64,000 nt of DNA from Mesaphorura yosii (taxonomy: Eukaryota; Arthropoda; Collembola; Poduromorpha; Tullbergiidae): NCBI GenBank assembly GCA_009869945.1, contig WIXG01000263.1, positions 49,208 to 113,207 on the forward strand. Reading direction: 5' to 3'. The notes under the pieces were generated by a model, which was not told the origin of the DNA, did no database searches, and saw only the letters and a list, made by a program, of their open reading frames with translations. Shown here piece by piece: positions 23,648 to 41,120 of the stretch. Both the position numbers and the translations under genes were made by a program. The stretch's first letter is position 1, and every line of letters starts with the position of its first letter.

Positions 23648-24300
23648 GTCAAGTTGACGAATTACCAAGTGGCGAATTTCTAACCTAACTGGGGAATTTT
23701 CCCAGATAGGTTGCGAATTGCAAACAATCAACGTGATGAATTTACCATTTTGACTTCGTATATTTAAACAATTCACCACTCTGACTGTGACTACTTTAAT
23801 ACCATGCCGAGAGGGTCTTCCCACCACTCAGTTTCAGTCGCAGTATGATATTCACTTTGTCACTCAACCGCTTTTCGCAAGGGAATTTTGGAATGCCAGA
23901 GTAAAGGACGGAGTTCATGTAGAAGTTCCTACCTTCGCTAAGACATGTTTAAAACAAAACTGAAGTCAGTATCTTCAAGCCGGCTATTATAGGGACCCTT
24001 CCAAGACTCCAAAGAAGAAAATACAGGCGGTTTAACTATAAAGTCCTTAACTTGTTTACGGATTACAAATCAAAATTTAACTGCATGCGTTTTTTGAAAT
24101 GAATCAACCAGCTTGTCTTATGGACACCTGGCTTCAAAAAATAATTATTGTTACTTTATCCATTCGCCATTTTTACATGAACAAGAAGTTTATAACAAAT
24201 TGATGTTGATTTTTTCCTAAGAATTGTCGTTCGCCAAACGGACTTTTTTCGCCAAAATAGTGGTGAATTTATTCGCCACTTGGGAATTCGTCAACTTGAC
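23648..24300. mobile_element. MITE-like element with 30-base terminal inverted repeats
   Basis: The left end at 23648 (GTCAAGTTGACGAATT, then CCAAGTGGCGAAT) and the right end at 24300 are inverted copies of each other over about 30 bases with a single mismatch. The element is 653 bases long and AT-rich and has no transposase frame, as expected of a non-autonomous DNA transposon. Just inside the left end, AACCTA...CTGGG and its near-complement CCCAG...TAGGTT make an internal hairpin. The motif TTCGCCA recurs toward the right end. I see no clear target-site duplication: the flanking bases differ, so the insertion is old or the duplication is very short. The parent superfamily is not known. Confidence 0.75.
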
Positions 24301-24790
24301 ATAGAATCGGGTTCGCAAGGCAATGCAATGGTCGGGTCGAATATTACGTTTCGGAATATCATTTGTAAGCGTTTATGAGGAAGGAGGCCCAGACAGGGCT
24401 TATGTAGAATTAAATTAACTTAATTTGAGAAGCAGTGAATAAAAATGTGATTACGAACTCATCTCTCGGTTCTTTGCTTTCTTCGCACTCCCTCCACAAC
24501 TCTTCTATTTTCTATTTTTCATTACTTTCTCTCGGAACTGCTTTTCGAAGTACATTCTCATTCGTTTGTCAGCCCAATGCGCAAGATATTTGTATTATTT
24601 TGAAATTTACATGAAAAAATAAATACCTGAATTGCTCAATCCCACCAATTCCTTAGTATCTAATTCGGTTTGGTGTGTCAGTATTTCGCCTAGCGGACCC
24701 AGAATGCAAACAATGATGTCAAAAACTCATTCATCTTTCCTCAGGTGATAAATCGAAGTCAGAGAGCGACATAAACAGGTTGCTGGGAAA
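24301..24790. other. Upstream region of the GPCR gene
   Basis: AT-rich sequence between the MITE-like element and the GPCR start codon. It probably includes the promoter and 5' UTR. No individual element is certain. Confidence 0.35.
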
Positions 24791-27545
24791 ATGTTTCATT
24801 TGATAATTGGAATTGTTGGAATTCTTATGGGACTATTTGGAGTTATAAGCAACTTGTACATTCTGCTCGTTATCCTGTTCAGCAAAAAGGTAAGCAACAC
24901 TTTTCCTACTATTTTTGTTGGTAACACGATCAGCAACCTAGTTGGTTACTGATTCGAGAGGCGCATATCGTTATTTACTCACATCTCTTCAAAGAATATC
25001 TTTGTGTCGTGCTGAGAAAACCAGAACAAGATGTGAAGAGCAAGCACAAGCATCAAAAGCACGAATACTCCTGGGTCGGTTGGTTCGCTCACTTTACTCG
25101 AATGTATGGAGAAGGCCCCTTTGCATTAATTTTATGGCTCAAGCAACAACGTGCATGTTGAGAATGCTGACGTTGGTATTTAGTTCTCCATGGTCGGAAG
25201 ATGAACTGCGCCAAAACAGACTTAAACCGACCACCCACATTAAAAAATGGTGTAGTTGTCTGAAGGCTAATTGTCTGAGCCGCGCGTAATCTCGTTTCCA
25301 CGTTCGGTCGTTCGAACATGCACCTACCAGATAATGGCGTTGTTACGCGATGGTGAGACGATTGTTAATATTTTTCTAGGCACGCAGCATAAGCGAGTGG
25401 ATCCTGCTTCATTTAAGTTCGTGTGGCATTGGGGCCAGTGTTTTAATTTTATGCTTTACAAGTCCATCAATTATTCTTGGCAAATGGATTTCTTCAGCGG
25501 AGCCGTTGTGTGACATTGTGGGAGCGTCCATCCTCACTCTTCAATTACTCACAGTCTGGAGTATCTGTGCCTTGAGGTAAGTCAACAGCTTGCGGTCTTT
25601 CTCTTTTAATTACTCTTCTAAATTGCCTGCCTCAACGGGCGCTTGCCCTTCCAATTTTCACTAGCTTGTGTGGGCTCCTGTCCTGTGCAAACGGAACGAG
25701 AAGACTTTGCGAATCCTGAATGCACGAAGCTATTTATTTGTTTCAGTGTGGATCGATGCTCCGCGATAGTATCACCGCTCCGATACACGCAAGTCGTGAC
25801 TCGAAGGCGTGTGGCAGCTTTCTTCTTAATCTTCTGGTGCTTGAGCATAACAATGATTGTTATGACCTTTTCCATCTCGTCGTCTTACGACACGGCTTAT
25901 CTACGAGAAGTCGACGCTTCGGATGCGACCTCGACCTTCACCTTGAATGGCAACGTCCTTCGTTCGCAGAATCCGACGTTTACCCCAAGCAGTATGAATG
26001 AATTTAAACATGACCATCACTTCATGGACGTCAGAACGGGCCGAATGCATGAGCAATTCAAATTCACCACCACAGACTACCAAACGTCTAATTACCGTCA
26101 AAATAGCGAACGATTCGACTTGCACTTCTCCAATCAAAGACTTACGATAAAGAATATGAGCAAAATGATAAACGTCCATGACAGCAGTCGCATAGGGCCA
26201 GGCCCTCGAGTAGATGAAGACGATGACAATGTTCCTCAGGCACAAGATTCACGTAATTATGACGAAGAGAGCAGCACCTTCATTTTCCTTCCTGAAGACA
26301 TACTAAACCCGTTTAAAAATACGTCCATAAAGTACCATGCGTCGCTGGGATTCTGCTTGCCGCGCATTTACTATTTGTCGTGGTTTAGCTTCGTGTGGGT
26401 CGGCGAATGGACAATCTTCATTTTTGTTGCTCCACTGGTGACACTCCTGATTTGTGATTTGACTGTTTTATCAATTGCCAAAAAGCAAAGACATCGAATT
26501 GTGATGGCGCTGTATCAAATTACGCTATCCGCCCAAGCGACTGTGACTAGAAACAAGGGAACAGCACCTCCCAGTCTCTGGATGAGCAACCAGGCAGTTC
26601 CTGCGAAATCCAATGTGAGAAAACGTTTCCGTAAAATAAAGTATCCACTCATTGGATTGACTTGATGGTAATAGAAAGTTTACATCTGCTTTGTCTCAAA
26701 TTTCAGGCTTGCCGAGCCGTGTGGGAAGATTTGGCGACAATTGTCTTCCTTAACCTGCCACTGATAATCATTCTCGTAAATGCAGCAACCATTAAAAGAG
26801 ATTTTTCTCACCTCAGGCACGCATCATTGATAAAATATTTCACATTTCTGTAGGTCGTCGAGACTTTATTTGCACACGTGGAGATTCCACTTCCGTTGAC
26901 CTGCGTGACTTCGCTCAGCTTTTTCCTCACCCCGAGCTTCACATCACTGCTGCATGGAGTCAGAGCTCGGCCATTGCGAACTGCGTACAAGAGTTACCTG
27001 AGAAAACGCTTGACTAACTCCACACTCCAGCATGAGATAGAACAACGGCTGTCTCCTGTTGATGGTTCTCCACGGGCATCTTCCAGAGCTAAAAGCTTCC
27101 GGTAAGTTTTATTCTTAATTCTTTGTAGATGCAACTGTTGTCCTACGAATCAACCCATTACCTGACTTCATACATAAATTAAAGGTCTTCTACTCCGTCT
27201 CCAAACTCATCTCCTTTTCAAACACCGCATCGGCGATCGTCCACAAACGATTTGCGTCCTCCAACGAACCAATTTTCCTTAACCTTGTCGCCGTCACACT
27301 ACCAAATTGCCAGCTGCGACGAGAAGAATCATGTTGACAATCATTTCGTGATGAAGCCGCGGAAGGTACGTTCCTTCTTGCACATTCCGAGTCAGCAGGA
27401 CATGCAAGAGTTCTGGAGTGGATTGAGAAAACCAAACCGTTCCCCAACAATTATAATCACTCATGAACTTCGGAGCAAACGAAGTTCAAGTTCCTTCAGC
27501 AGCAGCAACTCAACACCGCCAATGAATGCGGAGCATTTGGTTTAA
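24791..27545 (+). CDS. Orphan rhodopsin-class (class A-like) G protein-coupled receptor
   Basis: Six exons (24791-24889, 25380-25576, 25747-26614, 26707-26775, 26854-27101, 27185-27545) join in phase and give 613 residues. TM1 begins almost at the start, with a GVISNLYILLVIL core containing the conserved Asn. TM2 and the first outer loop keep the W before TM3 (about residue 69), and the disulfide Cys is near residue 77. The DRY position after TM3 reads DRC in SVDRCSAIVSPLRY. TM4 is followed by a second outer loop of about 160 residues, hydrophilic and with glycosylation sequons, ahead of the paired Cys near residue 302. TM5, TM6 (AVWEDLATIVFLNL) and TM7 follow; the NPxxY site is replaced by TPSFTSL. 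The Ser-rich tail is about 170 residues. Ligand unknown. The N-terminus is only a few residues long. Confidence 0.85.
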
Positions 27546-30373
27546 TTCTCTACGCTCTTCTGTCTCGCTGATCTGAGTAGTGCTGCAGAAGAAAGCTTGT
27601 TATCTGTCGAACTATTTTTGCGCTATTTCTCGAAGCTCATAAGTTAAAATTTAAATGGTTAACTCTGCATCTGTTTTCGTACTGTTTAAATTCCTAAATT
27701 CAATAGTAATGAGCTTTTATTTCAGTACCTTAAAATTCAATCCTCCTACGTCCAAGTAAAATACTGCACACAAAATTCCCGTTCTCTTATTTTTATAGTA
27801 ATACGAGTGTGCCAGTGATATTGACAACTGAATGAGCAATTATGCCTGTTAATAGACTCGAATTTTGTTGTGCGGTGACATGTCTTGCAGAAGAAATCTA
27901 TTTATAGCAGAGTCAAATAACTCTATTTATATAATTCCGTATTTAACTACTCATTAAGACTCGAATGAAACTAAGCCAGAGAAATTAAAACTATATTTAA
28001 AGTGAATAAGAATCTTTGTACCTGCTCTCGCTGCTTACGTGCTAGAGTGCGTCTTGAGTAAGATTTACATGTTTACGCTAAAGTTCGGGTGCTACGATTT
28101 GATATTAATATTGAAGAGTGTGATAATAGTTAAGCTGTGTCAATGTTGATAACTCGAATAAATTATAAAGATTCTCGTCCGTGTCATAATTCGTGAATGC
28201 GTGCTGAATTTCCTTTGTTACATCTCGTACAGCGTTGGAATTTGTTAGGTAAGTAAAACACTCAGGACACCTACGAGGAGAGTTTGACATCTTAAATTGG
28301 TTTAGAAACTGCTGTGAGCTGTGGCTTTATATCTTCGATTTAATTTCACATTTCCTCTTAGAATCAGCATGTCAAGCAATCAACACCCGTCAACGGGCCA
28401 CTTGGCATGTAAAGTGACCATAGGGAGAGATGCTGGTGGTGCAAATGTGCTATTTTTATTTTTCAAGAAGGGAGTCGTGCAACCGTTGCAACGAGAAACC
28501 TACTGAAGCGAAAGGCAAGTAGAACTCGCAATTATCACATCAGTCCTGTTGATGGTTGACATCTATGTGTTAACCGGAATAACTAATACGTGCAGACGCA
28601 TTAAAACCGTACGTGTGCATGAAGCCCTGGCGATGCTCTGACCCTGAGCGCAACGAGATCAACGGGCATTTCATTCAACGATGCAAAAATGTACCTTATG
28701 CAAGTCGGAGGAAGACTACAGGCCTTGCGAATGCTGATTGGAACTGTCTATTGTCTAAATTCAATGTCACAAACCACAATTAAGTACGTTTAAGATTAAG
28801 GCCGTTGGCGAACTTTTTGAGGCACTCAATTCTCACAAACTTCCACATTATGCACAACATTTTTGCGTGATCAGGTTTGGTGTGAATTAGAATTGTAAAC
28901 AAGTTAAACGAAAGTAAATTCTTTATGTTCTAGCACCAGCATTGAAGACTACAATGCATATAACATCGGGATAAAGTCAAAGATTTAAGAAAAAGACATG
29001 ATACTCATTATCCAGACAATTAATGCACCACACTGGAACTGCGTCGTCTGAAATCTGATTCACAAGGAAAGTAGACGTACGTGGTTTCACTTGCGAGTTT
29101 AATTAAAGGTTTATTCAAAACCACAATCGGGAACTGATTTGTGAAATCCCAGCAGTTATGGTTTCGACGTTAATGTTGGACTAGTACATCGGCAGAAGAC
29201 AATCGGTCTGCTTATGAGTAGCCATACAGTGATCATTGAGTAAACTTTACATTGAACATACCTCACTCTCCCGACAGTAGGCTGAAAGGTCAAAAGTTCC
29301 GTACCGGCTGAGACACCCAAAATATGAGCAAGTGCACTGAATGACGGTCACTTTACGTCTCGAAGGGATGTGACAGTTACCAAATGATCTCTAATTGGGA
29401 TCCAGTGGCCAGTGCTTGATTTAATTAAACGAATTACGATATTTAGTTCGGCTACATTAACACTTCCTCTAGTGCCTTAAGTGAGTTGAATTACTGGACA
29501 CATCAGCCACTCGAGTCATGTGCACGGCAAGCACAAAAAGATACACAATTTGTAACCTTGTGTCATCTCTGTGTGTGTTTAATTAGTTAATTCGTTTTTT
29601 TCATTGTGATTACATAAACGCCTTCGTCCTTCGTGTATTTGCCTGATGTTGATTTGAGAAATCCCGAATTTTTTTTGGAGTGTGGACCCAAGACGACGCG
29701 CGTGTACATCCGGTCAATATCATGTGAAGTTCAGTTGCAAATCATATTTCCATGTTGCCTTCAACAATTGGGAGCATGAGTCCTTCAAAGTTTTTAATAA
29801 AAATATTCGACCAGTTTACTATTTTTATGATATTTCCACAATGGTGTTCGACATGGCGTTGAAGAAATATCCGTACACGGCACACAGGTTCTCGTATTTG
29901 ACACCAAGGACACGTGCAAGATAATACCGTAACCTGTTGGACAATTGATAATTCACAGAAGTCGTGACAAGAGTAGGCCGCCCGTTATAGAAAGGACGAA
30001 GCCATCATGATGATGTAAGCCTGCTTTAATTCTTTAATTAAAAAATTTTGAAAGGGCTTTGCACTCAAACTGGGTTCACAACTGTATAAGGAAGTGCTTA
30101 TTGGTGAGTTTAATGCGAATTTCAGAAAAACACGAAAATAGTTCGTTTACATCGAATTTACACAGAAAATGGCTCTTGCGTCACTTTAGCATTGCATTAC
30201 CTTTCTATTACTTTGAATCGAATCAGACAATGAGGAATGAACAGGCCTTAGTTTACGTTTCATTGGGCGAGTCAGTAGACGGACAGCTTCAGGAAAGACG
30301 AAGTTGGGCAGCTTGCGTTTTGCGGCATCGCCATCAATTAATCAATTAGCTATTTTTAGCAAATCTTGCCATC
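27546..30373. other. Intergenic, no supported gene
   Basis: About 2.8 kb between the GPCR stop and the first GGT exon. Frames at 28321-28506, 29682-29924 and 30059-30349 show no family resemblance, and the second has no ATG. It probably contains the GPCR 3' UTR and the GGT promoter. Confidence 0.4.
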
Positions 30374-35185
<4,812 letters not shown>

Positions 35186-35236
35186 CGTAATGGTCTATTC
35201 ATTTGTAAACTTCTGATCATAACAAAAAAAGTTGTG

Positions 35237-35242
35237 AATAAA
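35237..35242 (+). terminator. AATAAA poly(A) signal of GGT copy A
   Basis: Canonical hexamer about 50 bases after the copy A stop codon. Confidence 0.6.
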
Positions 35243-35274
35243 ACTAATAATTGTTACTTCAGGAAACGTAAGTT

Positions 35275-35280
35275 TTTATT
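35275..35280 (-). terminator. AATAAA poly(A) signal of GGT copy B (reverse strand)
   Basis: TTTATT on the plus strand reads AATAAA on the minus strand about 275 bases after the copy B stop. If used, the two GGT transcripts have cleavage sites on opposite strands within a few tens of bases of each other. Confidence 0.5.
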
Positions 35281-35553
35281 TCTTGTAATTCGAAAATCAT
35301 TGGAAGAATTTCAATGATCATTTTGTTTCATCCATTCGTTTAAAGGTAAATTTATGATGCAAAATTTTTCTTGTCATTAAAATGAAAGTGCAGAGCAGGA
35401 AAGAATTTGTTTTAAGTAGTGCTAAAATTACTTTTCGTAAAAAGGAGTTTCTTAACCCTTACAATGTGATAGTTTGAGCGTGAACTTTTTACTAAAACTA
35501 TAGGGTCAATTCTAAAAACACGAATGTTCGCTGTTTCTTAACGACCCACCATA

Positions 35554-38372
35554 TTAGAACCCTGCGGAGTCTCCATGCTTTCTGAAATCTGAATTGGCAA
35601 GTACAATTGAGTCGGTTTTAGTCTTTCCAACAGCACAAACATTGCCCAAAGACGTTGTATTTGCCACACGATGTGTTCGGTGTCCTTTACGCTGCAAGTC
35701 TTCAATAATGGCTGCAGGAATTCCATACTCGTACAAAACTTCGTTCGGGTTGAAGACTGGTACCAATCGAGGAAAGTCAATCGCCTCCTTCATGTTCATC
35801 TCGCGATACAAAGCTCTCCACGTAGTCTGCACAATTGCAGCAACAATTGACGTTCCACCGGCCCCACCTGTCGCAAACACTGCTTCCCCTTTATCATTCA
35901 GAAATATCAACGGCGACATTGAGGAAGCTGGTCTCTTCCCTGCAAATATCGGTCACACTGAATTCTTGGTAGAACGTTTAAGGTTTTAGAAGAACGAAAC
36001 GTACCTGCTTCTACAGAATTGTGTGGGTTTGGCAATAGACCAAAGGAGCTCGTATCATTTGGGTAGGAAAAGTCTCTCAATTCATTGTTGAATATGATTC
36101 CAGTTAAATTCCCCATAAACCCGGCACCAAATCTACAACCCCCACACAAAAAATGAATGGTAAGCAAATGACGAGTAAATATTACGATATTGCAGATCGA
36201 AACGTTGCAGCTTTTCGATTGAACATTTAAATTAGCAAAGTAGCAGAAATGCTCAGTAGGCCGCAAGTATAATTTTAGAGTATCGAGGCAGAGACTTTTT
36301 CGTTAATTGTTTGAAAACTTGAAAAGTTCACTCACCCGGTATTGATGGTTGAGGTTACTGAGACTGCATCTCCACCAGGACCAATGATCGATGTGTGAGT
36401 TGTTCCAGAAGGATTGTTTTCAGCAAACTGAGCTCCGTAGAAAGTGGGATTATCAAAAGTTTGATAGTCAGCGATTTTACTCCTCAATTCATTCGCATAA
36501 TCCACAGACAATAATTTGTTTTGCAACTATTTACAAAGTTTCCAAATTTCGCATCAAAACTTGGAGGACAACGAAATAGGATGTTCTCATTTGCTTACTT
36601 GTGACATGTCATCAAAATCGGGGTCCGCAATACTTGACCTATGAGCGTTCGCAAACTTCAAGACTTCCACCAATCGATGGGTGTCGATTCCTTTCTCCTG
36701 GCCCGTGAAATCATTGAAGCTCTTCTTCCTATTTAATAGAATATGGAATCAGTACCAAAAGTCACATTGGCTGAATAGTAGTGTCAATAGTGGTACCCGA
36801 ATCCATCAAGAATTCCAAGAGCCATTGCGATTACTGGACCGCTTGAGGGAAAAGGAAGAGTGAATAGGGTCAAATTGTTATTGTATGTGTAGCTGACAGG
36901 CGTAGGCCACGCAACACTGGAAAACAGATGGGCGTTAAAACGTTTGTTATGTAAGTAATTCAAAGTATAGTCAAAGAATGTGTTGCGTAAACCTATATGT
37001 TGAGAGGTCATCAATGGAAATGATTCCACCGGCATCGACTAAGTCCTTAATTAAATCATAAGCTAAGTCACCATTGTAAAAGCCGTTTTTCCCAACTATT
37101 TTCAACTGATCCAATGTCCGGGCCAGTCTCGGTCTTGTCATTGTTTCATCCACAGTCCAGACCTTCCCATTTGACGGATTCACAAACTCAGCGCTGAAAG
37201 TAAGTGTGAATAGCATTTGATTTGTGCCAAACTGGTAAAGCGTTCAATATATTTGGCTAATTTTTGAACACACCTCATTGTTGCGTCAGCTCTGATTAAT
37301 TCTTCGTATTTTAATAGCGAATTAGCGAGCTGAAAGCCAACTCTGAATCCGTTCTTTGCCAAGTCGCTTGCTGGGGCTATCAAGTCTGACCAATTAAGTC
37401 GACCAAACTTTTGATGAGCTTCCCATAGCCCGGCCAGTTCTCCAGGCACGCCAACCGACATACCTCCTGCAATGCAAGTGGTTACTCATATTCTTTGCCT
37501 TCTGAACACAATGAAGTAGCGCGATTCTACATACCATACGAGGTTTCACTTGGATTGTCCGCATAATAAGCTGGGTTAACGTCTTCCGGCGCAGTCTCAC
37601 GGGCGTTTAGTGTATACATCTGCCCGCCTGAATAAATTGTCATGAACATGCCGCCACCAAGTCCGCTACTTTGGGGAGTCACAACGCCAAGACAAAATGT
37701 GACAGCGATGGCTGCATCCACGGCGGAGCCATTCTTATCGCGTAATATTTCACTGCAATGCAAAATACATAACGAATCCAGAATTCAAATTAGTCATCAT
37801 CTTACTTCAAATTTTTTCAAAAGTAAACTCACTTTCCAATGTCTGAGCAAATTTTGTTCTCACTGCTCACACCGGCATTGGGGAACTGTCGGAGAACAGA
37901 AGTCGACGGAAGAGGGAAGTCCAATGGGTCAGATGGATTCAATGTTCTGTTTGCTTGTTTCTCGAGCAAAGGTGGCAAGGTGATGGCCAATGTTATTCCA
38001 ATAGCGAGGGCAGTCAGGACAAGGACGACTCCGGACACTATGCATAGCTGGTGCTTCTTTTTTCTAGATAAGCAAAACAAGTAGAGGCAATTTTAGCCTA
38101 ATCAATTCGATTTCGTTTGGGTGTCTTGATGTCGCCCAGGTCGCTGAACCTCCTCTCTCCTTAAACGACTTTGGATTTCCGGTGCTTAGAATGCAATCTT
38201 GCGAACAAAGATCGGATGAAACGTTCCCAAAAATTCAGATTCCGGACGTTTGGACCGTGCGAACTACGTACCTGTTTTGCCAATGAATTTCTTCAAGAAT
38301 GTTGCTGTCCTTGTAGCTACCGTAGAAGGGATTGTTCTTCTTTTCCGTCAGTTTCGTCTTCTCACTAAACAT
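35554..38372 (-). CDS. ggt: Gamma-glutamyl transpeptidase, copy B (membrane-anchored)
   Basis: Ten minus-strand exons (38372-38272, 38063-37833, 37752-37535, 37466-37274, 37193-36993, 36916-36797, 36728-36599, 36526-36336, 36132-36005, 35939-35554) keep one frame and give 632 residues. A basic cytosolic head with KKNNPFYGSY leads to a type II anchor (IVSGVVLVLTALAIGITLAI). Then come SGLGGGMF, NARETAP, the catalytic Thr in SGTTHTS (about residue 440), NNELRDFS, KRPASSM and GAGGTSI. The enzyme motifs are complete, so activity is expected at the outer cell surface. Several intron positions and phases match copy A exactly (for example before KRPxSSM and after the catalytic exon). Copy B has lost the last two introns of copy A, while its heavy-chain region has extra ones. 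The two are diverged paralogues. Confidence 0.95.
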
Positions 38373-41120
38373 CTTGCCGATTGTGAATCGGGAGTAGGTG
38401 CACTCTTTTTCGTCAACACTTGTTCAAAAACGTTTACAAATGTGGAGAAATAGAGACAAAATCCAAGAGATGAACTGTTGCCCGTCAACTTTGCGTCGGC
38501 AGAAATTGAGGCCGGTCGAGCTTTGAGTCTTCAGTGAAGCGATGCGGTGCAGCAATAATGACTTCGTCTTCACGTCTAAATTTTAAATCCGAAATCACTG
38601 CGGCGTTCCTAGCATAGACTAGAAGAAAAGTGCGACGAATGTAAATCAATATTCAAGGGTTTCCAATTCCGAAACTCCCAACTTTAGTGATTAGTGTCAG
38701 TCGTATTGTGCATCTGCATAACTGCACAGGCGAAGGCACATCAATAAGGCCATTAGCATCACACTGCCAGAACGTTTCAATGAGCACAAAGTGTATAAGA
38801 ATTTAACAACGAACAATACCTCGAATGGTGTCATGCGCAGAGCCTTATCATTCTCCGCGTGCACAGCAAAAAGAGGACTCCGACTCTCAACTGATATAGA
38901 CTTATCAGCAGTCAACTGATCCAAGTATCGTGCACACACACCCCAGGTCTCTTTCTCTTGTTTGCACTGGATGCGGAGTTGTTGACAGTTGTTCCCTCAT
39001 GGCTAAACAACAATGTTCAATGCACGCTAAATTGGACTACGTGTGGACATTGGACTCCTCACGCTGCGGACTTCTGTCTTGACGTTTGCATCTGAACCTG
39101 TGAAAACGTGACCTCCATACATTTAATGATTTAATGCAAGATTTACGAGACGCAATACATCATTCAAAAATCAAAATACTTTAATGAACGAAAAGAACCC
39201 AATCATGTAAAATGGGTAGACACAGTTTACAGAATTTGCGTTGGCAGACAAGGTGATGAGAAAAAGTAATCCCCTGCTCGAGGCTGTTGAGACAAATATC
39301 TGGTCATCTGCAGTCTGGCTGATTATGCAAGCAGCTCAACTTAACCTTTGCAAGCGCACTTCTCTCGATTCTAACCATTTGAATAACGGTCTAGACAGAC
39401 TTCAGTTGAAAAACTAATTCCTGCAACCGCAATCAGTTTTAAGCAAAGTAATCTTACATTGGACAGTTGAAGCTTCTTTGAATGTGAATCGTATGATGAC
39501 ATCCTGAATTAATAGCTGGTCTTTGACTAAACTTTCCATTCCCGTGTGTCTTGTTAACTTGACATGAGGATTGGTCAAGCCTTGAAGAAAGTAGAAACGG
39601 ATACTCCTCACTCTGAATGATTCGCGGAGGAAATGCCTTGTAAGCGAAGTATACACACTGTAAAAAGATGTTCGATTTTCACAAAAGGCAGACCAATACA
39701 AGATCAGTATTGATTTGTCTGTTACGTTTCCTGCTTTAGAGCTGTAAAGTACGGAGAAGTGCAAATTCTTCCAACTTGATGTTTAGGTGCAAGATTTTAA
39801 ATTTTGCAAAAGGTCAAAATAAAACGCAGATAGATCGGTTGATTGACAATTTATTTCATTGACCAGCACGATGCATAAATAAATTTAGAAAAATAAAAAA
39901 ATATAAATGGTAAATAACAAAATCATTACTTAACGCAGTCTACAAACAGCTCACAAATGTCACGGATGCGGGTGCTGTTCGAAAATGAGATAAATGTGTA
40001 GGAAATTTTACTTGCCATAAAAATGCGATCGAACATACGCCAATTATTTTTGGACGTACATTACTTACGATGGAAACGTAAATGAAAATCGCTTGCTTAA
40101 TTACTTACAATACAAACTTAAATACAAAGTGTAAATGAGAAAAAATAAGGTTTCTCCCGAGCTCAATTTGTATCGTCAACTAGTTGTAACGCCGTTAAAT
40201 GCTTTAAGAAATCACGAAGATAAGAAATCATGCTCGGGAGCGGTCGAGCGTTGTATTAACGTATTCCAATCTTTTAATGTCGACGCCGAGAGAAGTTGGT
40301 TCTACTTTCGAAATTACACCAATATACATGCCCCTGACTTGCAACTATTCAACTTCGCTACTGTTTATGTGTAAAATTAAATATGATGATATGAAATTCT
40401 TGACATCACACGTGACGCCACAAATACAAACTTACAACGATACATAGAGATGACGATACAAACTGAGCTCAGGAGAAACCTTAATGTCTACATTGGTTAT
40501 AATATGGTTCACAAAGAAATCTCAATAAGTTGCAGTCAGATGACTAGATAACAAGGCAAGGTATCAGCATAGGAAAGGCAAAGTTGATCGAAATCATTTA
40601 ATTGTCGAATCGCATCAGTCGCTTCAAAACCTAACTTTTTACATGGCACATTCAAGTACTATTTCGCAAACGTAATTTTTAGAACTAAGGTTGAACACAA
40701 GTCATAAACACCTATGGCAACGATTTCGTTTGCTTGAAAATATTCAGGAAAGTACTGCTTTTGCATTAACATATTAAATTGGTAAGTTAGAAAAATAAAA
40801 AAAGGCAGAAGTGCGCCAAGTCACATAAGCTTTTACAAACCGACAGGGTACTCGTTGTCTAACTCAGGGAATTAAATTTTTCAAAAACCATTGTCACGGG
40901 TCTTGGTAATATTGTTGACAAGCCTGTAAAAGTTAACACACGGGAATGAAATTAAAACACATAAAAATAAAGGAATTAAAGTGTCAAAGTTGGTGATGCA
41001 CGTACATTGTAAATTGTTCCATTTATCTCTAGTTGTTACTAGAGTTGCTTTCTTGTAGCACCACGTGTTCCTTACCAGAATCACTGCCAACAGCAGCCGC
41101 CGATTCTCCCACGTTCTGCA
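38373..41120. other. Mostly non-coding; one doubtful minus-strand frame
   Basis: This holds the probable promoter of GGT copy B and about 2 kb of AT-rich spacer. A 116-codon frame at 39764-39414 (minus) has no ATG start. Its last 55 residues (with a VKLTRHTGMESLV stretch and a Cys-rich end) look mildly protein-like, but no splice structure supports them. Confidence 0.3.

Larger units (their letters stand above)
35186..35553. other. Shared 3' intergenic region of the two GGT genes
   Basis: The 368 bases between the two facing GGT stop codons hold an AATAAA for copy A at 35237-35242. A reverse-strand AATAAA for copy B lies at 35275-35280. The predicted 3' UTR of copy B therefore runs almost to, or past, the end of copy A. 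Confidence 0.55.

Noticed and set aside
37642..38084. Plus-strand frames rich in Cys and Ser
   Set aside because: They are antisense to GGT copy B exons and have no splice or family support.
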